From Neocallimastix lanati (nom. inval.) (taxonomy: Eukaryota > Neocallimastigomycota > Neocallimastigomycetes > Neocallimastigales > Neocallimastigaceae), in contig JACVTC010000034.1 in assembly GCA_016946835.1 (NCBI GenBank), forward strand, positions 1 to 64,000: 64,000 nt of DNA, given 5' to 3'. Of this stretch, positions 9,567 to 19,860 are shown one piece after another (within the stretch, counting starts at the first letter, position 1; each line of letters starts with the position of its first letter). The position numbers and the translations under genes were made by a program. The notes beneath the pieces were generated by a model that ran no database searches, was not told the DNA's origin, and saw nothing but the letters and a program-made list of their open reading frames with translations.

Positions 9567-12500
9567 ATGGAAATCCAATTTATAAGAAATCAGAATTTCA
9601 TTCTAAGAGGTTCAAGGTGCCACGGTATACCAATGGAGAATACGAAACTACTCTTTATCCGCGGACTTCGATCTTGGCCAGAAATCAAAATGAGAAGACA
9701 TTTAAAGAAAACTCTGAATGAATTAAATGATAAGGTTTTATCAGTTAAACGTATTGCTAATTTTAATGATGCATTCTTTAAAATTAAAATAGTAGGTAAT
9801 GAAGAAGAATTAACATCTATTACTGATTGTATTGTTAATAGTTTCAAACGTGCTTCAATTAACGTTATTAATTGTAGCAAAAGGAATCATAAATACAGTT
9901 TTTCTTCACTCAAAAGGAAACATTTTGCCTTATCAAGAAAAGTGAATTCATCTTATAATATCAACTTATTCACTACTTCAAATTCAAATGTAGATTCAAG
10001 TCAAAATTCAAATTCAAGTTCAAATACAGATTCATGTTCAAGTTCAAGTACAAGCTCAAGTTCAAGTTCAAGTACAAGTTCAAGTACAAGCTCAAGTTCA
10101 AGTTCAAGTACAAGTTTAAGTACAAGTTCAAGTACAGGTTCAAGTTCAAGTTCAAGTCCAAGTTCAAGTACAATTTCAAGTTCAAGTTCAAGTTCAAGTT
10201 CAAGTACAAGTTCAAGTTCAAGTTCAAGTTCAAGTACAAGTTCAAGTTCAATTTCAAATTTATGTTTAAATTCAGTTTCAAGCTCAGATTCAAATTCAAA
10301 TTTCAGTTCAATCAATTATAATAATTCCAATAATATTAATAACACTCATATTAATAATAATACAGTTAAAGAATTTTCTCTATGTGTCAGTTGGAATACT
10401 AATGGATGGAACTTTGATAAAAAAGACAGTGTTGAATTCTTTATTTCAATGTACAAACCACTTTTCTTATGCTTTCAGGAAACAGGAAATGGTTCAGGTT
10501 CTAGCAGTAAATATCCATGTCGAGTATCATTAAAAAACTACAAACATTTCTTCAAAAAAGCTAATAATGAAATTCCCGGTAAAAGAGGTCTTTATATTGG
10601 GTTTCATAATTCTTGTCAAGCCTCTCTTGAAAACAACACTTATGAGTATATTATTTCCTTGTATACTTATAATTTTTGGAATTTCACTAAATGTTCTATT
10701 GGTAATGTGTACGTACCTCATAGTGGCCATAGCCTTCATGCTAGAGCTGCTAGAATTGAAATATTGTCTTGGTTAAATAGTCACTCTTCTCATCCTTCAA
10801 TGTTGGTTGGTGATTTTAATTTACCTACTGAGAAATTAAGTAATTTGCTCTCTAAATTTAGTAATTGGAAAATTCTTCCCTTATGGGGCTCCCCAATTTC
10901 ATGGAGTAGAGGTAATAGAGAATCTGATATAGATCATGCGATTGTCAATGATCATATGTTAGATTTACTTTCATATGGTACTTTTATTGACTTTCCCCCC
11001 ATTTCGGATCATAAACCTTTATTAATAAAAGGTAAATGTTTTTCATCAGTTAATTCAGATAATTCTTTCTCTCTGCCTAAAAAGACAGTTAAATGGGATA
11101 GATTAAAATGTATAAATGAAAAAGAATCAATTTTTGACAACAACTATTTTAGTGTATTAGAGGAAGTGATTCCAGATCCTAATATTAGTATTGATGATAT
11201 TTCAAAGAAATTTATTTCAACTTCATTCAATATTGCTAAGGAACTTAATATCACGTCAATTTCAGAAGTTCGAAAATCTTTTTTTCATATGTCGCAGAAA
11301 ATATTTAATTTGCAAAAACTCAAAATGAAATTATATAAATCCATTAAAAGAAGAGATTCTTATCATAATTTAGATGAATTTGAAGAATTAATTGATAAAT
11401 ATAATAGAATGTGCAAAATTATTCATCATATGTGTAATATTTATAGGAAAACTGAATACCAACATTGGATTAATACAGGATGTGAATATATGAAATCTCA
11501 TAACCCTAAGAAAGCTTGGAAATGGCTTAAAACAACAGCAAAAGTAGATAAATTTAAAAATATGTCAAATTCTCCAGTAAAGGACAAAAATGGTAAACTA
11601 GCTACTTCTACTAAAGAACAGTTAGAAGTATGGCACAATCACTATAAAAAACTTGCTTCAAGCCATTCTGATATCAATAGTGCATTAATCGAATGGTATA
11701 ATAAATTTTCCAATGGAACAATTAGGTATACGAGACACAATGAATGGGATATAAATCAAGACATCAGTATAGAAGAAATTAGAGAAGCAATTTTGGCTAC
11801 TCCAAATTTTAAAGCTTCAGGCCCGGATGGAATTCCTATTGAATTTTATAAAGCTTTAATTCCTCCGGATGACGAAAATTCAGTAAATAATTCTTCTTCT
11901 GGTTTAAATTGTTTACAGAAGATATACTCAAGAATTTGGAATGGAGAATTTCCTAGCTCATGGAATGAAGCAAGTATTATATCTATTCCTAAAAAAGGAG
12001 ATGATCTATCTGATTGTGACAATTATCGAGGTATCTCTCTGATTAACAATGGTATTAAACTCATTTCGAAAATAGTCTCCAAAAGAATTTCAGAATATGG
12101 ACTTAAAAATAATTTTATTAGGCCAGAGCAATTTGGATTTCGTACTAAAGAAGAATGTGTTAGTTTATTTATTTCAATTCGAGAAATTTGTCAAAGGCGT
12201 AAAAATGATAATAAAGAAACTTACCTAGCTTTTCTAGATTTAAAAAAGGCATATGATTCTGTTCCAATAGGTAATATTTTATATAAATTAGATGCTTTAG
12301 GTATTAGAGGTAAATGTTATCAATTTATAAAAAATCTATATTTGACATCCAAAGCTAGTGTTAAAATTGATGATCAATATTCGGAATCTTTTAATATTAT
12401 GAAAGGAGTTAGACAAGGTTGTCCACTATCACCAATTCTTTTCAATCTTTTTATTAATGACATTTTTAATGATGTTTCAGAACTTGGAATTCCTTTAGGC

Positions 12501-14036
12501 GAATCTAGATGTTGTGGTGGACTCTTTGCAGATGATATTGTTCTATGCGCACCGTCAAGAACTAAGTTGAAAAAAATGCTTAAGAAGGTAAATGAATGGG
12601 CTAAATTTAATATGATGAATTTTGGAATTAATAAGTGTGCAACGATGGTGATTCGACCAGACACACCTCTTTTTCAAAATAAAAGAGATCCTACTTTTTA
12701 TCTTGCTGGTCAACCAATTCCAATAACTAAATGTTATACCTATTTAGGTATACCATTTGATAAAAGCTTATCGTTGAAACCTATTATTAAATTACTTAAC
12801 TCTAAAGTAACTAAAGCTCTCTTTTCTGTTAGTAAATTTCTTTCAAATTCCAAAATTCCTATTCCATTTAAGAAGATTATAATTAACTCTTATGTACTTA
12901 GTAAAGTCTCTTACTTTGCACCTTTACTTGGTTCGAATAAAACGAGAACAAATAATACTCAGAAATTAATTAATAAAGGATTAAGATGGATTGCAGGTAT
13001 ACAAAAAGCCAAATCATTTATTAATGTATATTCTATTTCAAAAGATTTACATATTCCTCCATTGTCAGCTAAGTGTGCTTTGTCTCAGGTCAAATGTTTT
13101 GATAAATGGAAAAATTCAAATTGTATTATTTCCTATTTAGTTAATAATATTCCAAAATCTAGAAAATATACATGGACAAAAGAAAGTAGAACTCTTAAAC
13201 GTAAACTAGAGAAAAGAGGTAATAACGATAATAAAATCAAGGATTTTTATTGGAAAAGAGATATGAAAATCAATTCTATTAAAGCTGAGTTTTATGACAA
13301 AAACAAATTCGAAGAAACATCAAAATTTATAAAACTTTGTTATGACTATCCTGATCTTTCATATGGTTTCTATTGGCTATTGAGAGCACGAAGCGGATAT
13401 AGATTAGATGCTAGAATTGCTAAAGCTGCAAAAATAGTGGACCAAATGTGTCCTAATTTTTGTCCCTGTTGTAAAAGTAATAAACAATGGATAAGTCATT
13501 GGTTAATTGATTGTTCCTTTTTCAATCATACTCGTAGTAAAGTTAATGATAAAATTTTATTTTTATATAATGCTTTTTACCGTGGCAACCTAACAAATGA
13601 TATTGTTAATAGTAATAATGATAATAGTAATAGTAATAATAGTAATAGTTATAATAGTAATAATAATATTAGTAATAGTATTTTTAGTAATGTTAGTAAT
13701 AGTATTGAAAATAATGTGTATATTGATTCTAGTGTGTGTGAAAAAGTGTTTAATTTCCTTCTTGGAGGTCGAAGTATTAATAACAGTACAAGGGAATGGA
13801 AGGATCTATTTAAGTGCCAGATGAAATCAGGTGCTTATTCTGATACTCCGTTCTTAGTGGTTACTGCGGCACTTCTCCAATCGATTATACCTATTGCTAT
13901 TGGCCAGCAATGGTCTTTGTTCAATAGGTTCAAATCGAATCGTACTACTACTACCAAGAGCGTCAATGCTGAAGAAACAGTAAGACAGGCCAGCAGGGCT
14001 AGCGCAACCAATGAAGATCATAATTTTGTATCTTAA
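9567..14036 (+). CDS. LINE A2 polyprotein: APE endonuclease, reverse transcriptase, CCHC
   Basis: An intact 1,489-residue ORF from ATG to TAA. Residues 1-115 form a domain with FIRGLRSW and VLSVKRIANFNDAFFKIKI whose alternating hydrophobic pattern suggests an RRM-like RNA-binding fold (inference). Residues about 140-255 are a Ser-rich run coded by a TCAAGT-type hexanucleotide. The APE endonuclease begins at SWNTNGWN (about 274), with QETGNGSG, VGDFN (about 413), SDIDH (about 452) and SDH (about 478). The RT has SGPDGIPIEF (about 750), FLDLKKAYDSVP (about 890), RQGCPLSPILFN (about 947) and FADDIVL (about 986). A CX2CX8HX4C finger follows at about 1298-1315, then an Asn/Ser run and the FLLGG-to-KSVN module. 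The enzyme would nick target DNA and copy its own mRNA there. The single ORF is long for a LINE because the RNA-binding part is fused to the RT. Confidence 0.93.
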   Translation: MEIQFIRNQNFILRGSRCHGIPMENTKLLFIRGLRSWPEIKMRRHLKKTLNELNDKVLSVKRIANFNDAFFKIKIVGNEEELTSITDCIVNSFKRASINVINCSKRNHKYSFSSLKRKHFALSRKVNSSYNINLFTTSNSNVDSSQNSNSSSNTDSCSSSSTSSSSSSSTSSSTSSSSSSSTSLSTSSSTGSSSSSSPSSSTISSSSSSSSSSTSSSSSSSSSTSSSSISNLCLNSVSSSDSNSNFSSINYNNSNNINNTHINNNTVKEFSLCVSWNTNGWNFDKKDSVEFFISMYKPLFLCFQETGNGSGSSSKYPCRVSLKNYKHFFKKANNEIPGKRGLYIGFHNSCQASLENNTYEYIISLYTYNFWNFTKCSIGNVYVPHSGHSLHARAARIEILSWLNSHSSHPSMLVGDFNLPTEKLSNLLSKFSNWKILPLWGSPISWSRGNRESDIDHAIVNDHMLDLLSYGTFIDFPPISDHKPLLIKGKCFSSVNSDNSFSLPKKTVKWDRLKCINEKESIFDNNYFSVLEEVIPDPNISIDDISKKFISTSFNIAKELNITSISEVRKSFFHMSQKIFNLQKLKMKLYKSIKRRDSYHNLDEFEELIDKYNRMCKIIHHMCNIYRKTEYQHWINTGCEYMKSHNPKKAWKWLKTTAKVDKFKNMSNSPVKDKNGKLATSTKEQLEVWHNHYKKLASSHSDINSALIEWYNKFSNGTIRYTRHNEWDINQDISIEEIREAILATPNFKASGPDGIPIEFYKALIPPDDENSVNNSSSGLNCLQKIYSRIWNGEFPSSWNEASIISIPKKGDDLSDCDNYRGISLINNGIKLISKIVSKRISEYGLKNNFIRPEQFGFRTKEECVSLFISIREICQRRKNDNKETYLAFLDLKKAYDSVPIGNILYKLDALGIRGKCYQFIKNLYLTSKASVKIDDQYSESFNIMKGVRQGCPLSPILFNLFINDIFNDVSELGIPLGESRCCGGLFADDIVLCAPSRTKLKKMLKKVNEWAKFNMMNFGINKCATMVIRPDTPLFQNKRDPTFYLAGQPIPITKCYTYLGIPFDKSLSLKPIIKLLNSKVTKALFSVSKFLSNSKIPIPFKKIIINSYVLSKVSYFAPLLGSNKTRTNNTQKLINKGLRWIAGIQKAKSFINVYSISKDLHIPPLSAKCALSQVKCFDKWKNSNCIISYLVNNIPKSRKYTWTKESRTLKRKLEKRGNNDNKIKDFYWKRDMKINSIKAEFYDKNKFEETSKFIKLCYDYPDLSYGFYWLLRARSGYRLDARIAKAAKIVDQMCPNFCPCCKSNKQWISHWLIDCSFFNHTRSKVNDKILFLYNAFYRGNLTNDIVNSNNDNSNSNNSNSYNSNNNISNSIFSNVSNSIENNVYIDSSVCEKVFNFLLGGRSINNSTREWKDLFKCQMKSGAYSDTPFLVVTAALLQSIIPIAIGQQWSLFNRFKSNRTTTTKSVNAEETVRQASRASATNEDHNFVS
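9976..10315 (+). repeat. TTCAAG-type hexanucleotide repeat coding a poly-Ser hinge
   Basis: This is a degenerate 6-bp repeat, mostly TTCAAG and TACAAG, inside the A2 ORF. A 6-bp unit keeps frame, so its length can change without breaking the protein. It separates the N-terminal domain from the endonuclease. Several other frames and the reverse strand are also open across it, which is a by-product of the repeat. Confidence 0.9.
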
Positions 14037-14268
14037 AATTATGATTAACATTGCGAAGTCAAAGTTAATTATTATACTTCAGTATAATAATGCCCTTGTG
14101 AAGTCTTACAAATATTAATTAAATGAAACTAGAATATATTATACCATTATTTTATTTTTATTTTGTGTTTTATTTTTTGTTTATTTTTTTATCTTTTTTT
14201 TTTTTATTATTTTATTACATGTATTTTATCAAATATTTAATTAATAAAGATGAAACAAGTTTGCTGCC

Positions 14269-14307
<39 letters not shown>

Positions 14308-14309
<2 letters not shown>

Positions 14310-17300
14310 TGACGTTCTATAATGTCTTAAACTGGATATGTAGTAACATTGGAGTTGTATAATTAATAATATCATGTAGTTTCTACATATTATCATTGTA
14401 ATGAATCTATTGTATTTTTTACTTTAGCATTATTTTGTATATGTTTTTTTCTATAGTATTATTTATACTCTCATGTAGCTATTGTAAAATGGAAATGTAG
14501 GAGATTGATTCACTCCAAAGCTTGTGTTTGAGACATTATTTAACGGATGGGAATCTTTTTATAGTTTTTCACAACTATTATTTCATTTACATTTAAATTT
14601 TATATTATATATGATTATTTTACAGAAATTTTTACATAAAACAGGAATTTATAATTGAAAATCATTAATTAAAAACTAGTCAACACAAAAAGAAAGAATA
14701 ACAAACAAGTTTTAGCAAACAATATACACGAAAGAGAAGACAACAGCAATAAATTTTTATTTTTTTTTAATTTTTTAATTTTTTACTAATTTTATTTTTT
14801 TTTTTTTTTATTTTTATATTACACTTACCTTTTATTAATATAGATAAGTTTTTTATTTTATTATGTCAACTATACGAAGAGGTCTGCGACTTTATGGTCC
14901 TGACCATGATAAATTTGTTTTAATTTTCATTCATGATCTTGAATCTTGGACTGAAAGTAGACTATGGGAATTTTTAAGCAAAAAGATATCAAATTGTAAT
15001 GAAGTTGTTCATGGAATCGTTAAAAAACACTATATTAATATGGAAAACTACTTCATCCTAAGAGTTAACTATAATAATTGTACTGATTATTTGAAGGTTA
15101 TTTATTTGATTACTAAGCACTTACCTGTTAAAAGAATAAAATGGAAGATTACTTCAAGGATACGTACATTTAGCAATGTTAATCATAATAGAACCAGGTA
15201 TTATTCTGAACCCTCAATCCCCATCTCTGAAAGCCTCCTGTATGCTAACCCTTTCTCGAATACTAAATATTTCAACCTCTGTATTAGCTGGAACATAAAT
15301 GGTTGGAATTCTGAAAAACGTGACGGACTTACCAATTTTAATTCAATCTTTAATCCTATTTGTATTTGTCTTCAAGAAGTCGGTAATAGTTCATTCCTTA
15401 ACTCCTTTTCTAACTCATATCCATTTCTTAATCATTATAGAACAGTACTGAGACGTGCGGACAAAAAAATCCCTGGTATGAGAGGCCTTTATATAGGTGT
15501 GCACTCCTCCTGCCAATTCACTAATGATGATTTTGAATATAGATATATACTCTCAGTAAATATATTCTCTTTTTGGGGTGTCAGATGTTCTTTAGGGAAC
15601 ATTTACATCCCTAGCAAAAAACACAAAGACTCTAGAGAAAAAGCGGAAACTGATTTTGCTAATTGGCTCAAGAACCATCAGAATAACCCTTCGGCTATTG
15701 TTGGTGATTTCAATATGACTAAGCAACAACTCAAAGATCTTATTCTTAGAATTTCCCCTCAATGGTTTCTTATGGATATGGTTGGTCATCAATTTACTTG
15801 GTCTAATGGTGGAAAGAATTCTTGTATTGATTTTATAGTAGTGAACGATAAATTAAGAAATTATCTGAATATTGCTTCTGTATGCTACTCTTTTAATGAC
15901 ATCTCTGACCATTTACCACTTATTCTTTCTTGTAAAAAAATATCTCCTGATGGTTTTGTTACTCCTCCTCGGGATAAACAAATTAAGTGGTCTAATCGAA
16001 TTTGTAGGGATAAACGTGAAGCAATCTTCTCTCATAATAAATTCACATGTTTACTGGATGAATTTGAACATAATGATAATCTAGACTCTAATACAATGGT
16101 TAAAAAACTTCTTGACACAGCAAATAAAATAGGCGATGACATTCAAGCAAGAGTTCCTACAAATTTACAGGGTTCAGCGTTCCATTGTCCTGCTTATATT
16201 AAGAAATTATCACATGAAAAACATTTATTTTATAAAAGGATTAAAAATTTTAAACTTAGTAATGATTTGTCAAATCTTCAAGAATTTTGTGATCTCTCAA
16301 AAGAATATAGAGTTCTTTCTGATTATATCATTAGTATTAAAAGAAATATTAGGAATATTAGATTTAAAAATTTGATTCATTCCATCGGCGAATGTTTCTT
16401 AAAAAATGATGCCCAGCGTGGTTGGTCTGGACTTAAGAAAATTTCTAAACCTTCTTACTCTCCTTCCCAATCACCTGTATACATTAAAGATAAAGAAGGT
16501 AATGTTCTAGTATCCCAAGAAGATCAACTCAATCGTTTTGCAGAACACTATGAAGAACTTGCTTCTGATATAACTGGTCACAGTCTTAATGAAAATTATT
16601 GGAAAAGAATACTTAATAATTCTTCTACTCCTCAGGAATCATGGGATATTAATCAACCTATTTCCATGTCAGAAATTCATTCAACTGTTCTTTCAATGAA
16701 AAATAACAAAGCACCTGGTCCTGATGGTATACCTACAGAATTTTTTAAAGCATTTTTTAATTCTGAGAGTAGAAATTCTTCTCAGGATGACTCTAATCAA
16801 GAGGTTACTTATTCCGATTGTGCAAAGTGTCTGTTATTACTTTTTAATAAAATTTGGGATGGTGACTTTCCTAATGAATGGAACTCTGCTTCTATTGTTT
16901 CTATTCCTAAAAAAGGGGATCTTTCAGATTGTAATAATTATCGTGGTATTTCACTCATCAATGTAGGTTTAAAAATTCTATCAAAAATTGTCACTAAAAG
17001 AATATCGGACTATGCTTTTTCTAATGGAATAATTAGACCAGAACAGTTTGGTTTTAGAAATAAAGAAGAATGTATTAGTTTATTTGTATCCATTTGTGAA
17101 ATTTGTCAAAGAAGAAAATTTAAGGATAAATTTACCTTTCTTGCCTTTCTTGACCTTAAAAAAGCTTATGATTCAGTTCCAATTTACAATATACTTACTA
17201 AACTAAATAATCTTGGTATTCGTGGTAAATGCCTTAAATTCATTACTAATCTATACCTTACCTCGAAAGCTCGTGCAATCTTTAATGGTAAACTTTCAAA

Positions 17301-18381
17301 AGAATTTCCAATACACCGTGGTGTTCGCCAAGGGTGTCCTCTCTCACCTATTTTATTCAATATATTTATCAATGATATTTTTGATAAATGTAAAAGTTAT
17401 GGTGTGATTACTGAAAAGAAAAAGTGTTGTGGTGGATTATTTTCTGATGATATTGTATTATTAGCTCCTACAAAATCTTCACTTAAAAACCTTTTGAATA
17501 TTGCTCATGATTGGGGTATTAAAAATGAAATGACCTTTGGAATCAATAAATGCGCTACACTAGTTGTTAAACCAAAGAATTTTATACCTTCAAGACATTA
17601 TGAAAATCCTACATTTAAACTTGGTATGAACTATATACCAAGCACTAATCAATATACATATCTTGGTATACCTTTTAATGAATCGTTGGATTTAAAACCT
17701 ATTATTGCTAAGATGAACAGTAAAATTAATTATACAGTTAACTCTTTCTTTAGATTTTTAACCAATAGGAATGTTCCTTTCTACTTTAAAACTCGTATAC
17801 TAGTTTCTTTTGTCCTTAGCTCAGTTCTTTATTATGCTCCCTTACTTGGTTCAAATAAAAAGAATACTGAAAAAGCTCAAACTGCTTTTAATCGAGGTTT
17901 GTACTGGAGTTTCGGGTTTAAAAATAAAACCTCCAATACTTCAATTTACAATATGTCTAAGGAACTTTCTATACCTCCGATAGCTAGTTTTTGTGCTAAG
18001 GCGATGATTCGATGCTTTAAAAAGTGGAAAGATTCTTCTTGTATTATTTCTCATTTAGTTAAAAATATACCTACACTTTCTCACTATTCTTGGACGAAAA
18101 AAGCACGGAGTTTAGCAGTACACAAGCACAATAATAAACTTCCTGGAGAAATAAGGAAGTTTTACTGGGAAAATATTCATTATTCAAGCACTCCTGCGAT
18201 CAGATCTACAAAATACAAGAAATTTAAATTTGGTTTTAAAAAATTTATTCAACGTCTATCACTTAAATATTCACAATTTTCTCTTGGATTTTTTTGGATT
18301 GGACGAATTAAATGTGGATTCAAATTTGATGTAAAAACGTATGTTAAAAGTAATCTAGTATTAGAAAATTGCCCAACATAT
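14308..18381 (+). mobile_element. LINE family B, copy B2, missing its 3' end
   Basis: This is a second family B element joined directly to the A2 poly(A), exactly as B1 is joined to A1. The leader and ORF match B1 with about 0.7% substitutions and a few T-run length changes. Similarity stops at about 18381, just before the zinc-finger codons, where a TAT trinucleotide run begins. The last 190 or so codons, 3' UTR and poly(A) are absent. Insertion normally truncates LINEs at the 5' end, so this loss probably happened after insertion, by recombination or deletion, or is an assembly join. Confidence 0.88.
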
Positions 18382-18447
18382 TATTATTATTATTATTTTT
18401 ATTATTATTATTATTATTATTATATTATTATTATTATATTTACATAA
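14863..18447 (+). CDS. LINE B2 ORF: endonuclease / reverse transcriptase, C-terminally truncated
   Basis: The frame is open from ATG 14863 for 1,194 codons, but only the first 1,173 or so are element sequence. The rest (Tyr/Ile run) is translated TAT repeat ending at TAA 18445-18447. The endonuclease (ISWNINGWN about residue 142, GDFN, SDH) and RT (APGPDGIPTEFF, FLDLKKAYDSVP, RQGCPLSPILFN, FSDDIVLL) are complete. At the codon that is TGA in B1 this copy has AGA. It lacks the CCHC finger and the LLGG/KSVDVV module, which in this family follow the RT, so it is probably inactive. B1 and B2 carry complementary defects. Confidence 0.87.
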   Translation: MSTIRRGLRLYGPDHDKFVLIFIHDLESWTESRLWEFLSKKISNCNEVVHGIVKKHYINMENYFILRVNYNNCTDYLKVIYLITKHLPVKRIKWKITSRIRTFSNVNHNRTRYYSEPSIPISESLLYANPFSNTKYFNLCISWNINGWNSEKRDGLTNFNSIFNPICICLQEVGNSSFLNSFSNSYPFLNHYRTVLRRADKKIPGMRGLYIGVHSSCQFTNDDFEYRYILSVNIFSFWGVRCSLGNIYIPSKKHKDSREKAETDFANWLKNHQNNPSAIVGDFNMTKQQLKDLILRISPQWFLMDMVGHQFTWSNGGKNSCIDFIVVNDKLRNYLNIASVCYSFNDISDHLPLILSCKKISPDGFVTPPRDKQIKWSNRICRDKREAIFSHNKFTCLLDEFEHNDNLDSNTMVKKLLDTANKIGDDIQARVPTNLQGSAFHCPAYIKKLSHEKHLFYKRIKNFKLSNDLSNLQEFCDLSKEYRVLSDYIISIKRNIRNIRFKNLIHSIGECFLKNDAQRGWSGLKKISKPSYSPSQSPVYIKDKEGNVLVSQEDQLNRFAEHYEELASDITGHSLNENYWKRILNNSSTPQESWDINQPISMSEIHSTVLSMKNNKAPGPDGIPTEFFKAFFNSESRNSSQDDSNQEVTYSDCAKCLLLLFNKIWDGDFPNEWNSASIVSIPKKGDLSDCNNYRGISLINVGLKILSKIVTKRISDYAFSNGIIRPEQFGFRNKEECISLFVSICEICQRRKFKDKFTFLAFLDLKKAYDSVPIYNILTKLNNLGIRGKCLKFITNLYLTSKARAIFNGKLSKEFPIHRGVRQGCPLSPILFNIFINDIFDKCKSYGVITEKKKCCGGLFSDDIVLLAPTKSSLKNLLNIAHDWGIKNEMTFGINKCATLVVKPKNFIPSRHYENPTFKLGMNYIPSTNQYTYLGIPFNESLDLKPIIAKMNSKINYTVNSFFRFLTNRNVPFYFKTRILVSFVLSSVLYYAPLLGSNKKNTEKAQTAFNRGLYWSFGFKNKTSNTSIYNMSKELSIPPIASFCAKAMIRCFKKWKDSSCIISHLVKNIPTLSHYSWTKKARSLAVHKHNNKLPGEIRKFYWENIHYSSTPAIRSTKYKKFKFGFKKFIQRLSLKYSQFSLGFFWIGRIKCGFKFDVKTYVKSNLVLENCPTYYYYYYFYYYYYYYYIIIIIFT

Positions 18448-18517
18448 ATATATTATTTAATTATTACTTAATAAATAGATTTTGAATTAAAAAAAAAAAA
18501 AAAAAAAAAAAAGTTAG

Positions 18518-18566
<49 letters not shown>
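18382..18566 (+). repeat. TAT run, A run and long T run
   Basis: A TAT/TTA trinucleotide tract ends at about 18440, followed by AT-rich DNA, an A run near 18489-18512 and a T run near 18520-18566. The segment around 18447-18480 (ending ATAAATAGATTTTGAAT) recurs at about 19985 and 23530, so the LINE junction falls in the flank of the ankyrin loci. Confidence 0.8.
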
Positions 18567-18568
<2 letters not shown>

Positions 18569-19086
18569 TAAATATTATTTAGATTTTATATTTTAATTAA
18601 AAGATAATGATTAATTATAAAAATGGAAAATGATTTATTTATATCTTATTTCAATCATTTAAATTGATTGAATATTCTTTTTAAATTTTAATTCTTTTTT
18701 TTTTTTTTTATATTTATTTTAATTATTTAATATATTGTTAAAGGAGTCAATATAAAAATATAAAATATAATGTGTACACTAAAAATGTATAATATTTGAT
18801 CGAATTTTATTTATTATTTTATTAAAATATATAATCGAATATAAAATATTTAAAAGACTCAAAATATTAAATTTATAAAATGTTTTTTCTTTTTATATTT
18901 TACATACAAATTATTACATAATTAAACATCATAAATATTTATAATACTTTAATGTACAAAAGTTTAAAATATTATGTTGAACTTTAATATATATATATAT
19001 ATATATATTACATAGTTTATTTTAATTATATGAATTTATAATAAAAATATCAACATAAATGCAATACAATATCAAATAAAAGTAAT
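18567..19086. other. AT-rich spacer, ankyrin 5' flank type
   Basis: No gene is visible. The stretch with GATTGAATATTCTTTTTAAA and the following TTTAATTATTTAATATAT recurs before the second ankyrin locus (about 20400-20475) and after it (about 23855-23925). An AT dinucleotide run lies at about 18989-19009. Confidence 0.6.
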
Positions 19087-19860
19087 ATGAATAATCGTGT
19101 AAAGAAGAGATATATTACTTCTTCTGAAATAAAAGAACTAATAAATAATTCTAATATAGATAAATTAAAAAACATTTTTGTCAATTTAAATTTTAATGAT
19201 AATGAATTTATTAAAATTTTACTCTCTTTCTATATACTCTCTTTCGATTTATTAATACAACTCCTACCAAGAATTTAAAATATAAAATTTTTAAAGATGA
19301 ATATTAAATTGTATTAGTTTAAGAAAAAGAGAATAATTTTTATAATAGATATAATTATATAATAGAAATAATTTTATTATAGATAATGGGAATAAAAATA
19401 TTATTAAAATATTTAGGTGAACATGAGGTGGATATAAATAAAATAGTTTATAAAAATGTTAAAATACATTTATTTGATACATGTCAAAGTGGCAATAAAA
19501 ATTTAATTAAATATTTATTAGACTATGGAGTAAAAATGGAAAAAGAAAATAAAAACAATGAAACCCCATTATTTAAGGCATGTGAAATTGGAAATAAAGA
19601 TATAGTATAATGTTTAGTATAATATGGCAGATGGAAGAAATCATGATATATGAAAATATTTATTAAATCATGAAGTATATATAGATTAGATATAAAAAAT
19701 ATCTAATCTTTATTTAAAACCTGTGAAAGTAGTACAAAAGGATTAGTAGAATGTTTAATATAATATAGTAAAGATATAAATAAAAAAAATTGAATATAAA
19801 ATAAAACCATTATATTATATAATCATAAATAAAAAATTTTTATATAATAAACAATTATTA
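19087..19860 (+). pseudogene. Decayed ankyrin-repeat gene, locus 1
   Basis: The ATG at 19087 opens 63 codons with the N-terminal signature ITSSEIKELINNSNIDKLKN, matched at locus 2. The frame closes at 19276-19278 after damage in the LLSFY region. Further on, pieces of the 33-residue ankyrin consensus (DYGVKMEKENKNNETPLF, about 19524-19580) remain, with stops on either side, ending in worn repeats to about 19860. Ankyrin repeats bind proteins; there is no signal peptide. It is probably an old tandem duplicate of locus 2, now non-functional. Confidence 0.75.

Larger units (their letters stand above)
9058..14307 (+). mobile_element. LINE family A, full-length copy A2
   Basis: This is a complete-looking element: a leader of at least 509 nt (it may reach back to 8335 beyond the C1 insertion), an intact ORF 9567-14036, a 3' UTR, and a 36-nt poly(A) at 14272-14307. 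The leader carries GAGATTGATTCACTC at 9260-9274. The 5' border cannot be fixed because no second complete copy is in the window. Near-identity with A1 and the long unbroken tail suggest recent activity or recent duplication. Confidence 0.88.

Noticed and set aside
9973-10321. Three long open frames on both strands across the hexanucleotide repeat
   Set aside because: A 6-bp repeat without stops is open in several frames. Leu/Asn, Glu/Leu and Lys/Phe runs are shadows of the Ser hinge.
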